Of a DNA stretch of 64,000 nucleotides, positions 34,022-43,184 are shown piece by piece. Where the stretch lies: contig NZ_VMHN01000002.1 in assembly GCF_008795955.1 (NCBI RefSeq), positions 372,001-436,000 of the forward strand, given 5' to 3'. Made by a program: the position numbers and the translations under genes. This stretch comes from Marinobacter denitrificans (GTDB lineage: Bacteria > Pseudomonadota > Gammaproteobacteria > Pseudomonadales > Oleiphilaceae). The number at the start of each line of letters is the position of its first letter. The first letter of the stretch is position 1. Under the pieces are notes generated by a model that did no database searches, was not told the DNA's origin, and saw only the letters and a list, made by a program, of their open reading frames with translations.

Positions 34022-35434
34022 GTGGCCCACGTCAGATTGTTCAAACACTATATCCATCTTCCGTATGTCATTCTTGGCCTGATCGATTTTCTCGTGCTGG
34101 CGTTTGCTTTTGCGCTGGCTGTGTTCTTTCGCTATTTCGGTGACCTTTCCTTCTTTTCTGAAAACCTGGGTTTCCTGTTGCCCTCCGCAATCGTGTTTTC
34201 AGCAATAAACCTGTTGGTCATGGTCGCCCTGGGTGTTCATCAGTCCCGCCTGGAAGAGGGCATGTCGGGAATGATGCTGCGCACCATCATGGCATTGATC
34301 GTGAGTATACCCCTGTGTGGATTTGCCCACCTTCTGTCCAGTGAGTGGCTGTGGTACCTCGGCGCCAGCGGCGTGCTGACGACAGGATCGGTTTTCGGTT
34401 TTTTCTTACTGGGGATTGCCCGCTTGCTCTTTTTTGCCACCGTGGGCAAGGAAACCTTTAAACGAAAGGTGCTGGTGCTGGGTGCTGGCTTCCGCGCAAG
34501 GCAGATTCACGAGGATCTGAGAACGCCATTCAACCGTAAGGGCTTTATCCTGACCGGCTTTGTGCCATTGCCGGACGAGCCGATTGAAATCAGCGAAGAA
34601 TATCTGCTGAACATCCCCACGACACTTCAACAGTACATTATCAAACATCCGGTCAATGAGATCGTGGTAGCTGTGGATGATCGCCGCAAAGGGCTGCCCA
34701 TGGAGGACCTGCTGGAATGCAAGATGGAAGGAGTGAGGATCGTGGACGGTGCCTCGTTCTACGAGCGGGAGTCCAGGAAAGTAGCCCTTGAGATGGTCAC
34801 CCGCGGGTGGCTGGTGTTCTCTGACGGATTCACCGTCTCGTCCGTATTCGGGTTTGGCAAACGTTCCCTCGACATATTGGCTGCCAGCGTTCTGTTATTG
34901 GCCGGCTTGCCGCTTATGCTGCTGACCGCCATCGCCATCAAGATCGAGGACGGCTTCAAAGCACCGATTTTTTACAGTCAGGAACGGGTTGGGCTTAACG
35001 GGCGTGTATTCAAGGTACACAAATTCCGTTCAATGAGAACGGACGCCGAAAAAAACGGTGCAGTATGGGCGAGCAAGAATGACGCTCGTGTAACCCGGGT
35101 AGGGGAATTCATCCGTAAAGTGCGGATTGACGAATTGCCACAAATTTTTAATGTACTGAATGGCACCATGGCCTTCGTTGGGCCGCGGCCCGAAAGACCG
35201 GTGTTTGTAGAGCAGTTGTCGGAGAAGATTCCGTTCTACAGCGAGCGTCATCGGGTCAAACCGGGTTTGACGGGCTGGGCCCAGCTTTGTTTTGCTTATG
35301 CAGATAATGAAGAGGACACCCGCGAAAAGCTCCGCTATGACCTCTACTACATCAAGAACCAAAGTCTGCTGCTCGACTTATTGATTATAATTCAGACAGT
35401 AGAAGTGGTACTGTTCAAAAAAGGATCAAGGTAG
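34022..35434 (+). CDS. XrtA-type undecaprenyl-phosphate sugar phosphotransferase (EpsB-like)
   Basis: A 470-residue inner-membrane enzyme that starts exopolysaccharide repeat synthesis by moving a sugar-1-phosphate onto undecaprenyl phosphate. Four N-terminal helices (about 12-145) precede a Rossmann-like CoA-binding region (RKVLVLGAGFRARQI). A fifth helix near 285 leads to the catalytic bacterial sugar transferase domain with KRSLDILAAS, FYSQERVGLNGRVFKVHKFRSM, RKVRIDELPQIFNVLNG and FVGPRPERPVF. It resembles the TIGR03013 family tied to XrtA loci. The GTG start has AAGGAG. First gene of the long plus-strand operon. Confidence 0.88.
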   Translation: MAHVRLFKHYIHLPYVILGLIDFLVLAFAFALAVFFRYFGDLSFFSENLGFLLPSAIVFSAINLLVMVALGVHQSRLEEGMSGMMLRTIMALIVSIPLCGFAHLLSSEWLWYLGASGVLTTGSVFGFFLLGIARLLFFATVGKETFKRKVLVLGAGFRARQIHEDLRTPFNRKGFILTGFVPLPDEPIEISEEYLLNIPTTLQQYIIKHPVNEIVVAVDDRRKGLPMEDLLECKMEGVRIVDGASFYERESRKVALEMVTRGWLVFSDGFTVSSVFGFGKRSLDILAASVLLLAGLPLMLLTAIAIKIEDGFKAPIFYSQERVGLNGRVFKVHKFRSMRTDAEKNGAVWASKNDARVTRVGEFIRKVRIDELPQIFNVLNGTMAFVGPRPERPVFVEQLSEKIPFYSERHRVKPGLTGWAQLCFAYADNEEDTREKLRYDLYYIKNQSLLLDLLIIIQTVEVVLFKKGSR

Positions 35435-35493
35435 TTTCGGGACCAGCTCTCCCCGAGACATGGAAATACAAACGGAACCAGAGAGGATAAACA

Positions 35494-36138
35494 ATGTCAT
35501 CGAAGTACTCACTGAAGGGACTTCTCCTGTCCCTGACTGCGGTAACACTTATTGCAGGTTGTGCCGGCCCCGGCACCTCATCGCCCGAAAAGATTCAGAA
35601 GGCTTTGAATGTTGACACAACGAACAGCGTCGACCAGTACATTCTGGGGGCGACAGACGTTGTCCGTATTTCAGTCTGGCGCAACGAAGATCTCAGTATC
35701 TCAGTACCCATCAGGCCCGATGGGAAGATCTCGGTGCCTCTCGCTGGTGATGTGCAGGCCAGTGGGCTGGCACCGGAAGAGCTGGCCAAGGATATCGAGC
35801 TGCGCCTCGAGTCTTATATTCGTGAGCCCCAGGTCAGTGTCGTTGTGACAAGCATGGGGAGCCACGAATTCAGTGACCGCGTTCGGGTAACCGGAGCTGT
35901 TCAACAACCAACCTCCGTTCCGCATCGCGCCGGCATGACAGTACTGGATATGGTGCTGAACTCAGGAGGCCTCTCACCCTTCGCAGCTGCAAACAAATCG
36001 GTCCTGTTCAGGAAAGTTGACGGAGAGGTTGTCGCAATCCCCGTCAAACTGGACGAAATACTGACCCGAGGTGATATTTCCACCAATTACAGGCTTCGCC
36101 CGGGCGACATCCTGACGGTGCCAGAGAGACGTATCTGA
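35494..36138 (+). CDS. Wza-like polysaccharide export lipoprotein (XrtA type)
   Basis: A 214-residue outer-membrane polysaccharide export protein of the short XrtA-locus type (TIGR03027-like). The signal peptide ends in the lipobox IAGC (Cys23). The Poly_export domain follows, with YILGATDVVRISVWRNEDLS, VPIRPDGKISVPLAGDVQASG and ELRLESYIREPQVSV, then a SLBB domain with VRVTGAVQQP and GDILTVPERRI. It should form the export channel for the chain assembled with the Wzz-like protein downstream. GAGAGGA precedes the ATG; the gap to the previous gene is 59 bases. Confidence 0.9.
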   Translation: MSSKYSLKGLLLSLTAVTLIAGCAGPGTSSPEKIQKALNVDTTNSVDQYILGATDVVRISVWRNEDLSISVPIRPDGKISVPLAGDVQASGLAPEELAKDIELRLESYIREPQVSVVVTSMGSHEFSDRVRVTGAVQQPTSVPHRAGMTVLDMVLNSGGLSPFAAANKSVLFRKVDGEVVAIPVKLDEILTRGDISTNYRLRPGDILTVPERRI

Positions 36139-36190
36139 TGAATTCGGGAGTAACAATTCAGCTGGCGCCTTCAGATAGCAGGTAATAACT

Positions 36191-37717
36191 ATGGCACTTC
36201 CATTAACTCGGTTACCTACAGAAATTGCTCGTGAGATCCGTACCCGCAAATGGCTTGCTCTGTTTGTGTTCGCTGCGGTCAGTTTTGCCGTGCTGGCGGC
36301 TGGGTTTCTGTGGCCATACAAATACCAGTCCCAGGTTATTATTTTTGTGGACGACCGAAATATCATTCAGCCATTGATGGAAGGGCGGGCCGTCACGACC
36401 GGAATCAGTGAAAAAGCTTCTGCGGCCAAGGAGCTGCTGTGGACCCGCAGCGTGATGGAGAAAATCGCCAGGGACACTGAGATTTTTGGCGAGAACGCTG
36501 AGAACATGAGTGACGAAGCGCTGACGGGCCGCATAAGCGGTATCCGAAGTAATATGTCGGTGGCTACGCGCGGCGACAATTACTTCAGTATTGGCTATTC
36601 AGCGTCGTCTCCCCTCAAAGCGTTTCAGATCGCGCAGAAACTGGGGCAGGTGTTCATATCAGAAAACAGTAACCGGAAGCGGGCTGAAAGCCGTTCGGCT
36701 TATGACTTTATCGATAAACAGGTCAAAAGTTACGAACGGCAGATCGCCGGGGTAGAGGAGCGCCTGAAACAGTTCCTGTCAGAAAATGTTGACGGAACAG
36801 AGTCCAGTGCCAACTCCCGCTTGTCGAACCTCCAAAGCCGCCTGGAAATGGCCCAGCTTGAGAAGGAGGAGCTTGAAACCCGAGCCAATGCGATCGAACG
36901 GCAAATGACGGAGGTCAACCCCAGAATTCGCCAGGGGCAGGCCGGTGATGCCTACCAGCAGCGTATCAACTCAATGGAAGAACAGTTGGACTCATTGCGG
37001 TTGCGCTACCACGATACCTATCCGGACATCGTTATTCTACGCGAACAGATTGCTGAGCTTCGCAAGCAAAGGGATCGAGCGCTAGAAACCCAGATGGATT
37101 CGCCAGAATCGTTCGGTGATGAAAACATTGCCAATCCGGTATTCCAGGACATGCGCTCTACGTTGGTAACCACCAATACGGAGATTGAGACCGTGGAAAC
37201 GCGGATCCAGTCTCTTCAAAGGCTGATTGCGGAGCAAAAAGGTCGCATGGAGGGCATCCAGTCAAACAAGGCTCAGTACTCAGAGCTGACGCGAGACCTG
37301 GAAGTCAATAAGGAGATTTATAACGATCTGCTTAAACGTCGGGAAACGGCACGGGTTTCCATGCACCTCGATATTGAAGGGCAGGGACTGAATTACCGGA
37401 TTAACGAAACGGCACAGTATCCCACGAGTCCAGCAGGGCCGCAGTTTTCAATGTTCGCGTTCGCAGGACTGTTCATAGGGTTAGTCGCGCCATTCGGCGC
37501 TGTAGCGGCCTTGTTGCAGGTAGACCCGAGAGTACGGTCCCGGGAACAGATTGAGGACGTACTTGAATTGTCGATACTGGAGCAGTTTCCTGAAGTGCGT
37601 ACGCCGTTCGAGAAACGACGGGAGCGCAGGGTGACAATGGCAGTTTCAGTAATGGCGGTTGTCGTGGCAGGGGCCTATATCGCAGTCGCTCTGGCCGCAG
37701 TGTTTGGAGTATTCTAA
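36191..37717 (+). CDS. Wzz-like chain-length determinant (XrtA type)
   Basis: A 508-residue polysaccharide co-polymerase in the inner membrane. Transmembrane helices lie at about residues 21-42 and 480-505, plus a hydrophobic stretch near 420. The Wzz domain is N-terminal, and a long periplasmic coiled coil of about 160-385 is evident from heptad-rich, Glu/Arg-rich sequence. The C-terminal region lacks a fused kinase, consistent with the separate kinase-like gene downstream. It matches TIGR03007-type proteins of XrtA loci. Its stop shares one base with the next start (TAATG). Confidence 0.88.
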   Translation: MALPLTRLPTEIAREIRTRKWLALFVFAAVSFAVLAAGFLWPYKYQSQVIIFVDDRNIIQPLMEGRAVTTGISEKASAAKELLWTRSVMEKIARDTEIFGENAENMSDEALTGRISGIRSNMSVATRGDNYFSIGYSASSPLKAFQIAQKLGQVFISENSNRKRAESRSAYDFIDKQVKSYERQIAGVEERLKQFLSENVDGTESSANSRLSNLQSRLEMAQLEKEELETRANAIERQMTEVNPRIRQGQAGDAYQQRINSMEEQLDSLRLRYHDTYPDIVILREQIAELRKQRDRALETQMDSPESFGDENIANPVFQDMRSTLVTTNTEIETVETRIQSLQRLIAEQKGRMEGIQSNKAQYSELTRDLEVNKEIYNDLLKRRETARVSMHLDIEGQGLNYRINETAQYPTSPAGPQFSMFAFAGLFIGLVAPFGAVAALLQVDPRVRSREQIEDVLELSILEQFPEVRTPFEKRRERRVTMAVSVMAVVVAGAYIAVALAAVFGVF

Positions 37718-38664
37718 TGAACGATTCCAGAACGGATCAGGACAAAGAAATCTTCGATAAGCAGGACCATGACGCCAGGAAAGACAATCGCGTCAGAAGC
37801 GTGGGCGGTGACTATCAACCCGGGTCCGAAAGTCGAGGCAACGCCAACGCCAACGCCAACGGCAGCGGTAACGGTAAAGGCGGCGAGGTGTCAGGGGGGC
37901 GGTCTTACTCTGACTGGGATGACTCACGGATGCTTGTGCCAAGTTCCCTTGAGCTTGGCCCCGGAACCGTCGACAGATACGTCATCAGTAAACAGATTGT
38001 CCGGATGCAGGAGCCGCGACGGTTAACTCCGGATGATTTGGATGAAAGGCGGATCATCTATCCTGAATCCAGTAACAGAAAACTGGTAAACCATTTCAGG
38101 AATCTCCGTACCAAACTGCTGGAAAAATCTGGCGGTAATAATTTTACAATGGTAGTGAGTGGCGCCGGTACTGGCGCCGGGGCGTCCTTTGTTTCGCTGA
38201 ACCTGGCTGCCGCTTTTGCGTTCGACGAGGCGAAAACGGCCCTGATCATTGATTGCAATCTGCGCAACCCCGCCCTTCATTCCACCCTGGATATTGTTCC
38301 TGAAGCCGGGTTGACTGATTTTCTGGACGATTCCGATTTCGACATCTCACGCATTCTGTACCCCACCGGCATCCCCAGGTTGCGCCTGATTCCGGCGGGT
38401 AGCCGGCGTGAAACCCCAAGTGAATTCTTCACGTCGTTCCGCATGAAGCAGTTTCTGCAGGCTGTTCGAAGACGGTATCCGGACAGGTTCATCGTACTGG
38501 ATACCGCGCCTATTACAGAAACACCTGATGCCCGCATTCTTGCCGATCTGTGCGATTACGCGATGCTGGTTATTCCTCACGGAGGCATGACGATTAGCGG
38601 TGTCGAGGATGCGGCTTCTGCGTTCAACCCGGAAAAATTTGTTGGAGCGGTTATCAATGGCTAG
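37717..38664 (+). CDS. BY-kinase-like protein with degenerate P-loop
   Basis: A 315-residue cytoplasmic protein at the place of the XrtA-associated tyrosine autokinase (TIGR03018-like). An N-terminal low-complexity stretch (Asn/Ala/Gly, residues 41-60) is followed by the adapter segment RKLVNHFRNLRTKLLE and an ATPase domain with IIDCNLRNP (Walker A-prime like, 178-185) and IVLDTAP (Walker B, 259-265). The Walker A loop is GAGTGAGASF (149-158): the essential Lys is Ala. There is no C-terminal tyrosine cluster; the protein stops at VGAVING. It probably acts as a regulator of the Wzz-like partner rather than as an active kinase. Confidence 0.8.
   Translation: MNDSRTDQDKEIFDKQDHDARKDNRVRSVGGDYQPGSESRGNANANANGSGNGKGGEVSGGRSYSDWDDSRMLVPSSLELGPGTVDRYVISKQIVRMQEPRRLTPDDLDERRIIYPESSNRKLVNHFRNLRTKLLEKSGGNNFTMVVSGAGTGAGASFVSLNLAAAFAFDEAKTALIIDCNLRNPALHSTLDIVPEAGLTDFLDDSDFDISRILYPTGIPRLRLIPAGSRRETPSEFFTSFRMKQFLQAVRRRYPDRFIVLDTAPITETPDARILADLCDYAMLVIPHGGMTISGVEDAASAFNPEKFVGAVING
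37837..37860 (+). repeat. Hexanucleotide repeat (GGCAAC then three GCCAAC)
   Basis: Four in-frame six-base units encode an Asn-Ala run in the N-terminal linker of the kinase-like protein. Changes in copy number would alter linker length without shifting frame. Confidence 0.7.
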
Positions 38665-39946
38665 ATCAGCCGGGCCACGGAAGTGCCCAGAATTTTTCAC
38701 GTATACTATGGCGTGCACGGTCCTTGCTGCTGCTAACGTAGCCCACTCTGAGCCACTGACCTTGTCAGGAGGGCTGACCAGTCGCTTCAGCGACAACGCA
38801 GCGCGCACATCGTCAAACGAAACCAGCGATACGGAAACAAGAGCCAACCTGACAGTTGCGCACCGGACTGATCCCGGCGAGTGTGAGGCACGAACCGCTG
38901 CAGAGCTTGGTTATGGTGTCTGGCATGACGATACCTTTGATCCCCGGAACTATGTAGCTCTGGATTTCGACGGAGATTGCGAAATTGCGAGAGGGCTTTC
39001 CTGGGAAGTGTCCGACAACCTGCGGGACGTTTCTCAAAACGCGAGAGCCAGCGACACTCCGGAGAACCGCACACGAAAGAACGTCTTCAAGACCGGGCCG
39101 GTTTATTCTTTAATGCTTGGCCAACTCGACCAGTTAACGTTTTCCGCAAAGTATCAGAACACGGACTATAGTGAACCGGAAGATCCAGACAGTGACCGTT
39201 ACATCGGCAGCGCCAGCTGGAACCATATCTTCAGCCAGACACTCTCTGGCGGACTTCAGTTCAGTACCAACCGGGCGGAACTGGATACCGGCGCTGAAAT
39301 TGATACCGACGTAGCCAGCGTGTTTTTCTCCAAAACCTGGCAGGCAACAAGCTTATCGGGAAGTATTGGTGTCAGCGAAATAGAGAGCACTTTCGGGGGT
39401 AATACCCAGACGAATGATGGCGTTGTATGGAACTTCTCTCTTGACCGGGAGATCAATCCTGTAACCCAGGCTTATGTCAGAGGCAGTCGTGAACTGACTG
39501 ACCAGACATCCGATTTTGATGTCCGGTTTGGAGAAGTTGTTTTCAACCTGCGTGAAACCAGTGCGGTAGAGGTAACGGCAGCAAGCGCGGGTTTTGTGAG
39601 ACAATTCAGCGATGCATCTACCATCGATGTAGGTGTATTCGGCAACCGACAACATTACTTCCGGACAGACGAAGTTGAGGAGGCCGTCGGTTTTACAGTT
39701 AACTACAACCGCACAATCTCAACCTTGCTTTCTCTTCAGACCCGGGGCAGATATCGGCATCGCACTTTCGATTCTGATGACATTGATGATGACACCTATA
39801 GCGCCGATATCGGCCTGATTTACGAGCTTACCCAGGATCTTGATATTAGCGGTCGCGTTGGCCATACCACCAGAGACAGTGATTCAAGCGCCGGTGAATA
39901 CCAGGAGAACTGGGTATCACTGGCTCTTGACTACAAGTTTTTCTGA
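38657..39946 (+). CDS. XrtA-associated outer-membrane beta-barrel protein
   Basis: A 429-residue secreted protein with a signal peptide (residues 1-31, NVAHS) and continuous amphipathic beta strands ending in SLALDYKFF with a terminal Phe, the usual sorting signature of outer-membrane barrels. It matches the TIGR03016-like barrel found between the kinase and the deacetylase in XrtA loci, thought to be the secretion pore or an outer-membrane partner of the Wza-like protein. The ATG at 38657 overlaps the kinase-like stop and has GGAG upstream; a longer reading from 38600 is not needed. Confidence 0.8.
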   Translation: MARSAGPRKCPEFFTYTMACTVLAAANVAHSEPLTLSGGLTSRFSDNAARTSSNETSDTETRANLTVAHRTDPGECEARTAAELGYGVWHDDTFDPRNYVALDFDGDCEIARGLSWEVSDNLRDVSQNARASDTPENRTRKNVFKTGPVYSLMLGQLDQLTFSAKYQNTDYSEPEDPDSDRYIGSASWNHIFSQTLSGGLQFSTNRAELDTGAEIDTDVASVFFSKTWQATSLSGSIGVSEIESTFGGNTQTNDGVVWNFSLDREINPVTQAYVRGSRELTDQTSDFDVRFGEVVFNLRETSAVEVTAASAGFVRQFSDASTIDVGVFGNRQHYFRTDEVEEAVGFTVNYNRTISTLLSLQTRGRYRHRTFDSDDIDDDTYSADIGLIYELTQDLDISGRVGHTTRDSDSSAGEYQENWVSLALDYKFF

Positions 39947-39984
39947 TTTGCCGTCGCAGAAGAAAGTCTACTACCCGGAGCTAT

Positions 39985-40851
39985 ATGGACGTGACAAAGA
40001 ACGCGCTGACCATCGATGTTGAAGATTACTTTCAGGTGGCTGCGCTTGCGGAAGCCGTCGACCAGAATGACTGGTCGTCGATGGAATATCGCGTAGAGGC
40101 CAACACGGATCGGTTGCTTGAACTGTTTTCACAAAAAGGTGTGAAAGCTACGTTCTTTACTTTGGGGTGGGTGGCTGAACGGTCTCCTGAACTGATCAGG
40201 CGGATCCAGAAAGCCGGGCACGAGATTGCTAGCCACGGTTATAGCCATCAGCTGGTTTATAAGCAGACGCCGGAGGTCTTCCGGGATGAAACCCGAAGGT
40301 CGAAACAAATACTGGAAGATATAACCGGCGAGCCCATTACAGGGTACCGGGCAGCCAGCTACTCGATTACTGCGCAGTCGCGCTGGGCATTGGATATCCT
40401 TTGTGAAGAGGGGTTTACCTGGGACTCATCCATTTTCCCGGTGCATCACGACCGCTACGGCATGCCGGGTACGCCCCACGAACCTTATCGGCTGGAAGCC
40501 CCCGGCGGCGGCACACTGATCGAATTTCCACTTTCTACCTGCCCCTTGGGTAGCTACCGGTTACCCATAGCGGGAGGGGGATACTTCCGTCTTTACCCGT
40601 ATTGGCTGAGCCGATGGGGACTTGGCAAGATTAACAGGGCAGGGCAGCCTTTCATTTTCTATCTCCATCCATGGGAGATAGATACCGGCCAGCCCCGATT
40701 GAAGGTCAAACCACTTTCACGCTTCAGGCACTATAACAATCTGGACAAATGTATGGGGAGGCTTGAGCAATTGCTTGAGGACTTCCGTTTCGGCTCAGTT
40801 TCAGATGTACTGTCGGAGACCAAGATACCCGCTGGTGCTGTTGTCGTCTAA
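39985..40851 (+). CDS. XrtA-system polysaccharide deacetylase (DUF3473)
   Basis: A 288-residue NodB-fold protein. The opening TIDVEDYFQVAAL places the metal Asp residues, and ASHGYSHQLV holds the paired metal histidines. The C-terminal FYLHPWEIDTGQPRLK is the DUF3473 block of XrtA-locus deacetylases (TIGR03006-like). It probably removes N-acetyl groups from the exopolysaccharide or its lipid-linked precursor. GGAGC lies before the ATG, 38 bases after the barrel gene. The AAA ATPase usually found in this position is absent. Confidence 0.88.
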   Translation: MDVTKNALTIDVEDYFQVAALAEAVDQNDWSSMEYRVEANTDRLLELFSQKGVKATFFTLGWVAERSPELIRRIQKAGHEIASHGYSHQLVYKQTPEVFRDETRRSKQILEDITGEPITGYRAASYSITAQSRWALDILCEEGFTWDSSIFPVHHDRYGMPGTPHEPYRLEAPGGGTLIEFPLSTCPLGSYRLPIAGGGYFRLYPYWLSRWGLGKINRAGQPFIFYLHPWEIDTGQPRLKVKPLSRFRHYNNLDKCMGRLEQLLEDFRFGSVSDVLSETKIPAGAVVV

Positions 40852-40872
40852 GAGACTGTTAAGGATAGCGCA

Positions 40873-42186
40873 ATGGGAATGGAGATGCCTGAGCCGAGGT
40901 TGGATATCTCAAAAGATCGGCTCGATGAGCTGAAAAATACCAAAGGTCGCCTAAGCCGGAAAATTGGCGAAGCCAAGAAATCCGGTCGCGATGCAGACAA
41001 ACTGATTGACGAGCTGAAGCAGGTCTCAGATGAGATAAAGCAGCTTCAAAAATTGCTCAAACAACAGCTCAATGAAACCCGGGCAGCTAAAAAATGGGCT
41101 CCCGGGGTCATTGAAATGCCCCCGGCTATTGCCGATAAGGCATCCTCCGGTGCAATCAAAGTTCAGCACTTTACTGGCGACGGCCCTGCTGGCGTCGAGG
41201 CTTACCTGGCTAAACACCCGGCAGCTTCTGTATGGCATCGCCCGACAGTGTCCGGATTTATCGAGGATACCTGTGGGAACAATGCCAGATATTTCTGTGC
41301 ATTTGACGATACAGGTAGCGTGGTTGGTGTACTTCCCCTGGTGCAACTCAACAGCCGTCTGTTTGGCAACTTTCTTGTGGGCATGCCTTATTTCAATTAC
41401 GGAGGGGTATTGGCGGATAACCGGGAAGTTGCCCTGGAGTTGATTTCCAGCGCGGATCAGTGGCGGCGGGAGGTTAACGCCAAACACCTGGAGCTCCGTT
41501 TTTGCCAGGATAACGCCCTGGGGCTGCCGCAAAAGACCGACAAAGTGGTTTTCTGGCTACCCCTGCCCGACAACACCAATGATCTTTGGGACAGTTTCCA
41601 GCCCAAAGTGCGTGCTCAGATACGCCGGGGCCAGCGGGAAATGACCGATCTCATCATTGGTGGGTCCGAGCTGCTCGACGAATTTTACAGGGTTTTCGCA
41701 GTCAACATGCGTGACCTCGGGACCCCTGTTTACGGTAAGGACTTCTTCGCCAATCTGTTACAGGCTCTGGAAGGACAGGCCTGGTTGGTGGTTGCACGAA
41801 TAGACGGGCGAGCCGTAGGCTGCGCCTTTCTGACCGGCTACAAAGGCAGAATGGAGATTCCATGGGCGTCGACCTTGCGCCGCTATAACCACACCAGTAT
41901 CAACATGAGTATGTACTGGAAGATTCTGGAGTTTGCTGTCCAGCAAGGGTTTGGCGTGTTTGATTTTGGCCGCTGCAGCCAGGATGCCGGCACCTATCGC
42001 TTTAAGCAGCAATGGGGAGCGCAGCCCCTGAAGCTCTACTGGGACTATGTGCTACCGGATGGCGACCAACTGCCGGCGCTAAACCCCGACAACCCGAAAT
42101 TCAGACTGATGATAGCGGTGTGGCAACGGTTGCCAGTGATGCTAACGAACCTGCTGGGGCCTCACATCGTCAAGAGGCTGCCATGA
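40873..42186 (+). CDS. FemAB-like protein with an N-terminal SerRS-like coiled coil
   Basis: A 437-residue GNAT-fold protein of the FemAB type found in XrtA loci (TIGR03019-like). The FemAB part runs from about residue 97, with SVWHRPTVSGF, YFNYGGVLADN and WASTLRRYNHTSINMSMYWKILEFA. The first 75 residues are an added charged helical hairpin (RLDELKNTKGRLSRKIGEAK, then SGRDADKLIDELKQVSDEI) resembling the tRNA-binding arm of seryl-tRNA synthetase. FemAB relatives attach amino acids from aminoacyl-tRNA to cell-wall peptides; this one may aminoacylate polysaccharide. AAGGA precedes the ATG. Confidence 0.82.
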   Translation: MGMEMPEPRLDISKDRLDELKNTKGRLSRKIGEAKKSGRDADKLIDELKQVSDEIKQLQKLLKQQLNETRAAKKWAPGVIEMPPAIADKASSGAIKVQHFTGDGPAGVEAYLAKHPAASVWHRPTVSGFIEDTCGNNARYFCAFDDTGSVVGVLPLVQLNSRLFGNFLVGMPYFNYGGVLADNREVALELISSADQWRREVNAKHLELRFCQDNALGLPQKTDKVVFWLPLPDNTNDLWDSFQPKVRAQIRRGQREMTDLIIGGSELLDEFYRVFAVNMRDLGTPVYGKDFFANLLQALEGQAWLVVARIDGRAVGCAFLTGYKGRMEIPWASTLRRYNHTSINMSMYWKILEFAVQQGFGVFDFGRCSQDAGTYRFKQQWGAQPLKLYWDYVLPDGDQLPALNPDNPKFRLMIAVWQRLPVMLTNLLGPHIVKRLP

Positions 42187-43163
42187 TGAGTCTGTTCCAG
42201 ACCAAGGCCTGGCAAAGTGCATGGTGGGAAACCTGGGGCAATCAAAAAGGTTTCAGACTGGTCAGTAAATGGGATGGCCAGGTATCCGGTCTATACGAGT
42301 CACGGTACCGGCTGAAGGGCGTGTTGCCGGTACGTTCACTCCAGTTCGTTGGAACCAGCTATCGGGAGCTGAGAACACCCAGAACCGAGTACAATCAGTT
42401 CTGCCGCGATGATCTGAGTGGGCAGCCGTTACTGCGGGAAATGGAACAGATTCTCCAGGCAGAGCCTTGGACAGAAGCCGTTTTCAATGACCTGCGGACG
42501 GGCTCTGAAGAGCTGTCTGCTTTGGTGACTATTGCGGCCACGCATAACTGGGCGTTCAGGATTACGGCCTCAGACAATGGTTACGCCGTGTCGACATCCG
42601 GCAGCTTCGATAACTATCTTGCGTCCCTGGGCGCCAACAGCCGTTTGCGCCTCTACAACCGCAGAAAAATACTGGAGTCCCTTGGGAACGTTCGGCAAGA
42701 GAACCTTTGGCCAGCGAACGCTGACACTTTCTTTCAATACCTGAACCGGTTTCACCTGGAACGGTGGAAGAAAAATTGTGTCACGCCTACCAGCCTGGAG
42801 TTCCACAAGAAGTTTTTGTCGCGCGTTGAAAAAGAGGGAGGCAAGCCTCTGCTGTCTGCGCTGTATTGTGACGACGAAGTGGTTTCAGTACTCTATGACG
42901 TTTGGTATCAAGGCGTTGTCTATAACATCCAGGCCGGCTTCGATGAGAACTTCCACAGAAAGTTATCCCTTGGCTCATTGCATCTCGGTTACGCTATCGA
43001 AGACGCCTTCCGGGCGGAGGATACCCATCGTCTGGACTTGCTGGCCGGGTGGGGTAAGAGAGAAGACTATAAATCCCGGTTTGCGACTGACCATTACCAG
43101 TTCATATCCATCATGCTTGTTAAAAGCGTTCTGTTCCGTGCCCTTTACTGGATGAGAGGGTAA
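42183..43163 (+). CDS. GNAT-family acetyltransferase (CelD/BcsL-like)
   Basis: A 326-residue protein beginning MMSLFQTKAWQSAWWETWG, with a double-GNAT body and a C-terminal half matching Acetyltransf_6: FFQYLNRFHLERWKK near 182, LSALYCDDEVVSVLYD and YNIQAGFDENFHRKLSLGSL, then LDLLAGWGKREDYKSRF. Relatives modify bacterial cellulose and other exopolysaccharides. The ATG overlaps the FemAB stop (ATGA), so the two are coupled and may act on the same product. A much longer reading from 42012 lies inside the FemAB gene and is rejected. Confidence 0.8.
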   Translation: MMSLFQTKAWQSAWWETWGNQKGFRLVSKWDGQVSGLYESRYRLKGVLPVRSLQFVGTSYRELRTPRTEYNQFCRDDLSGQPLLREMEQILQAEPWTEAVFNDLRTGSEELSALVTIAATHNWAFRITASDNGYAVSTSGSFDNYLASLGANSRLRLYNRRKILESLGNVRQENLWPANADTFFQYLNRFHLERWKKNCVTPTSLEFHKKFLSRVEKEGGKPLLSALYCDDEVVSVLYDVWYQGVVYNIQAGFDENFHRKLSLGSLHLGYAIEDAFRAEDTHRLDLLAGWGKREDYKSRFATDHYQFISIMLVKSVLFRALYWMRG

Positions 43164-43184
43164 ACCACTGTTGCAAGGAGAGCG

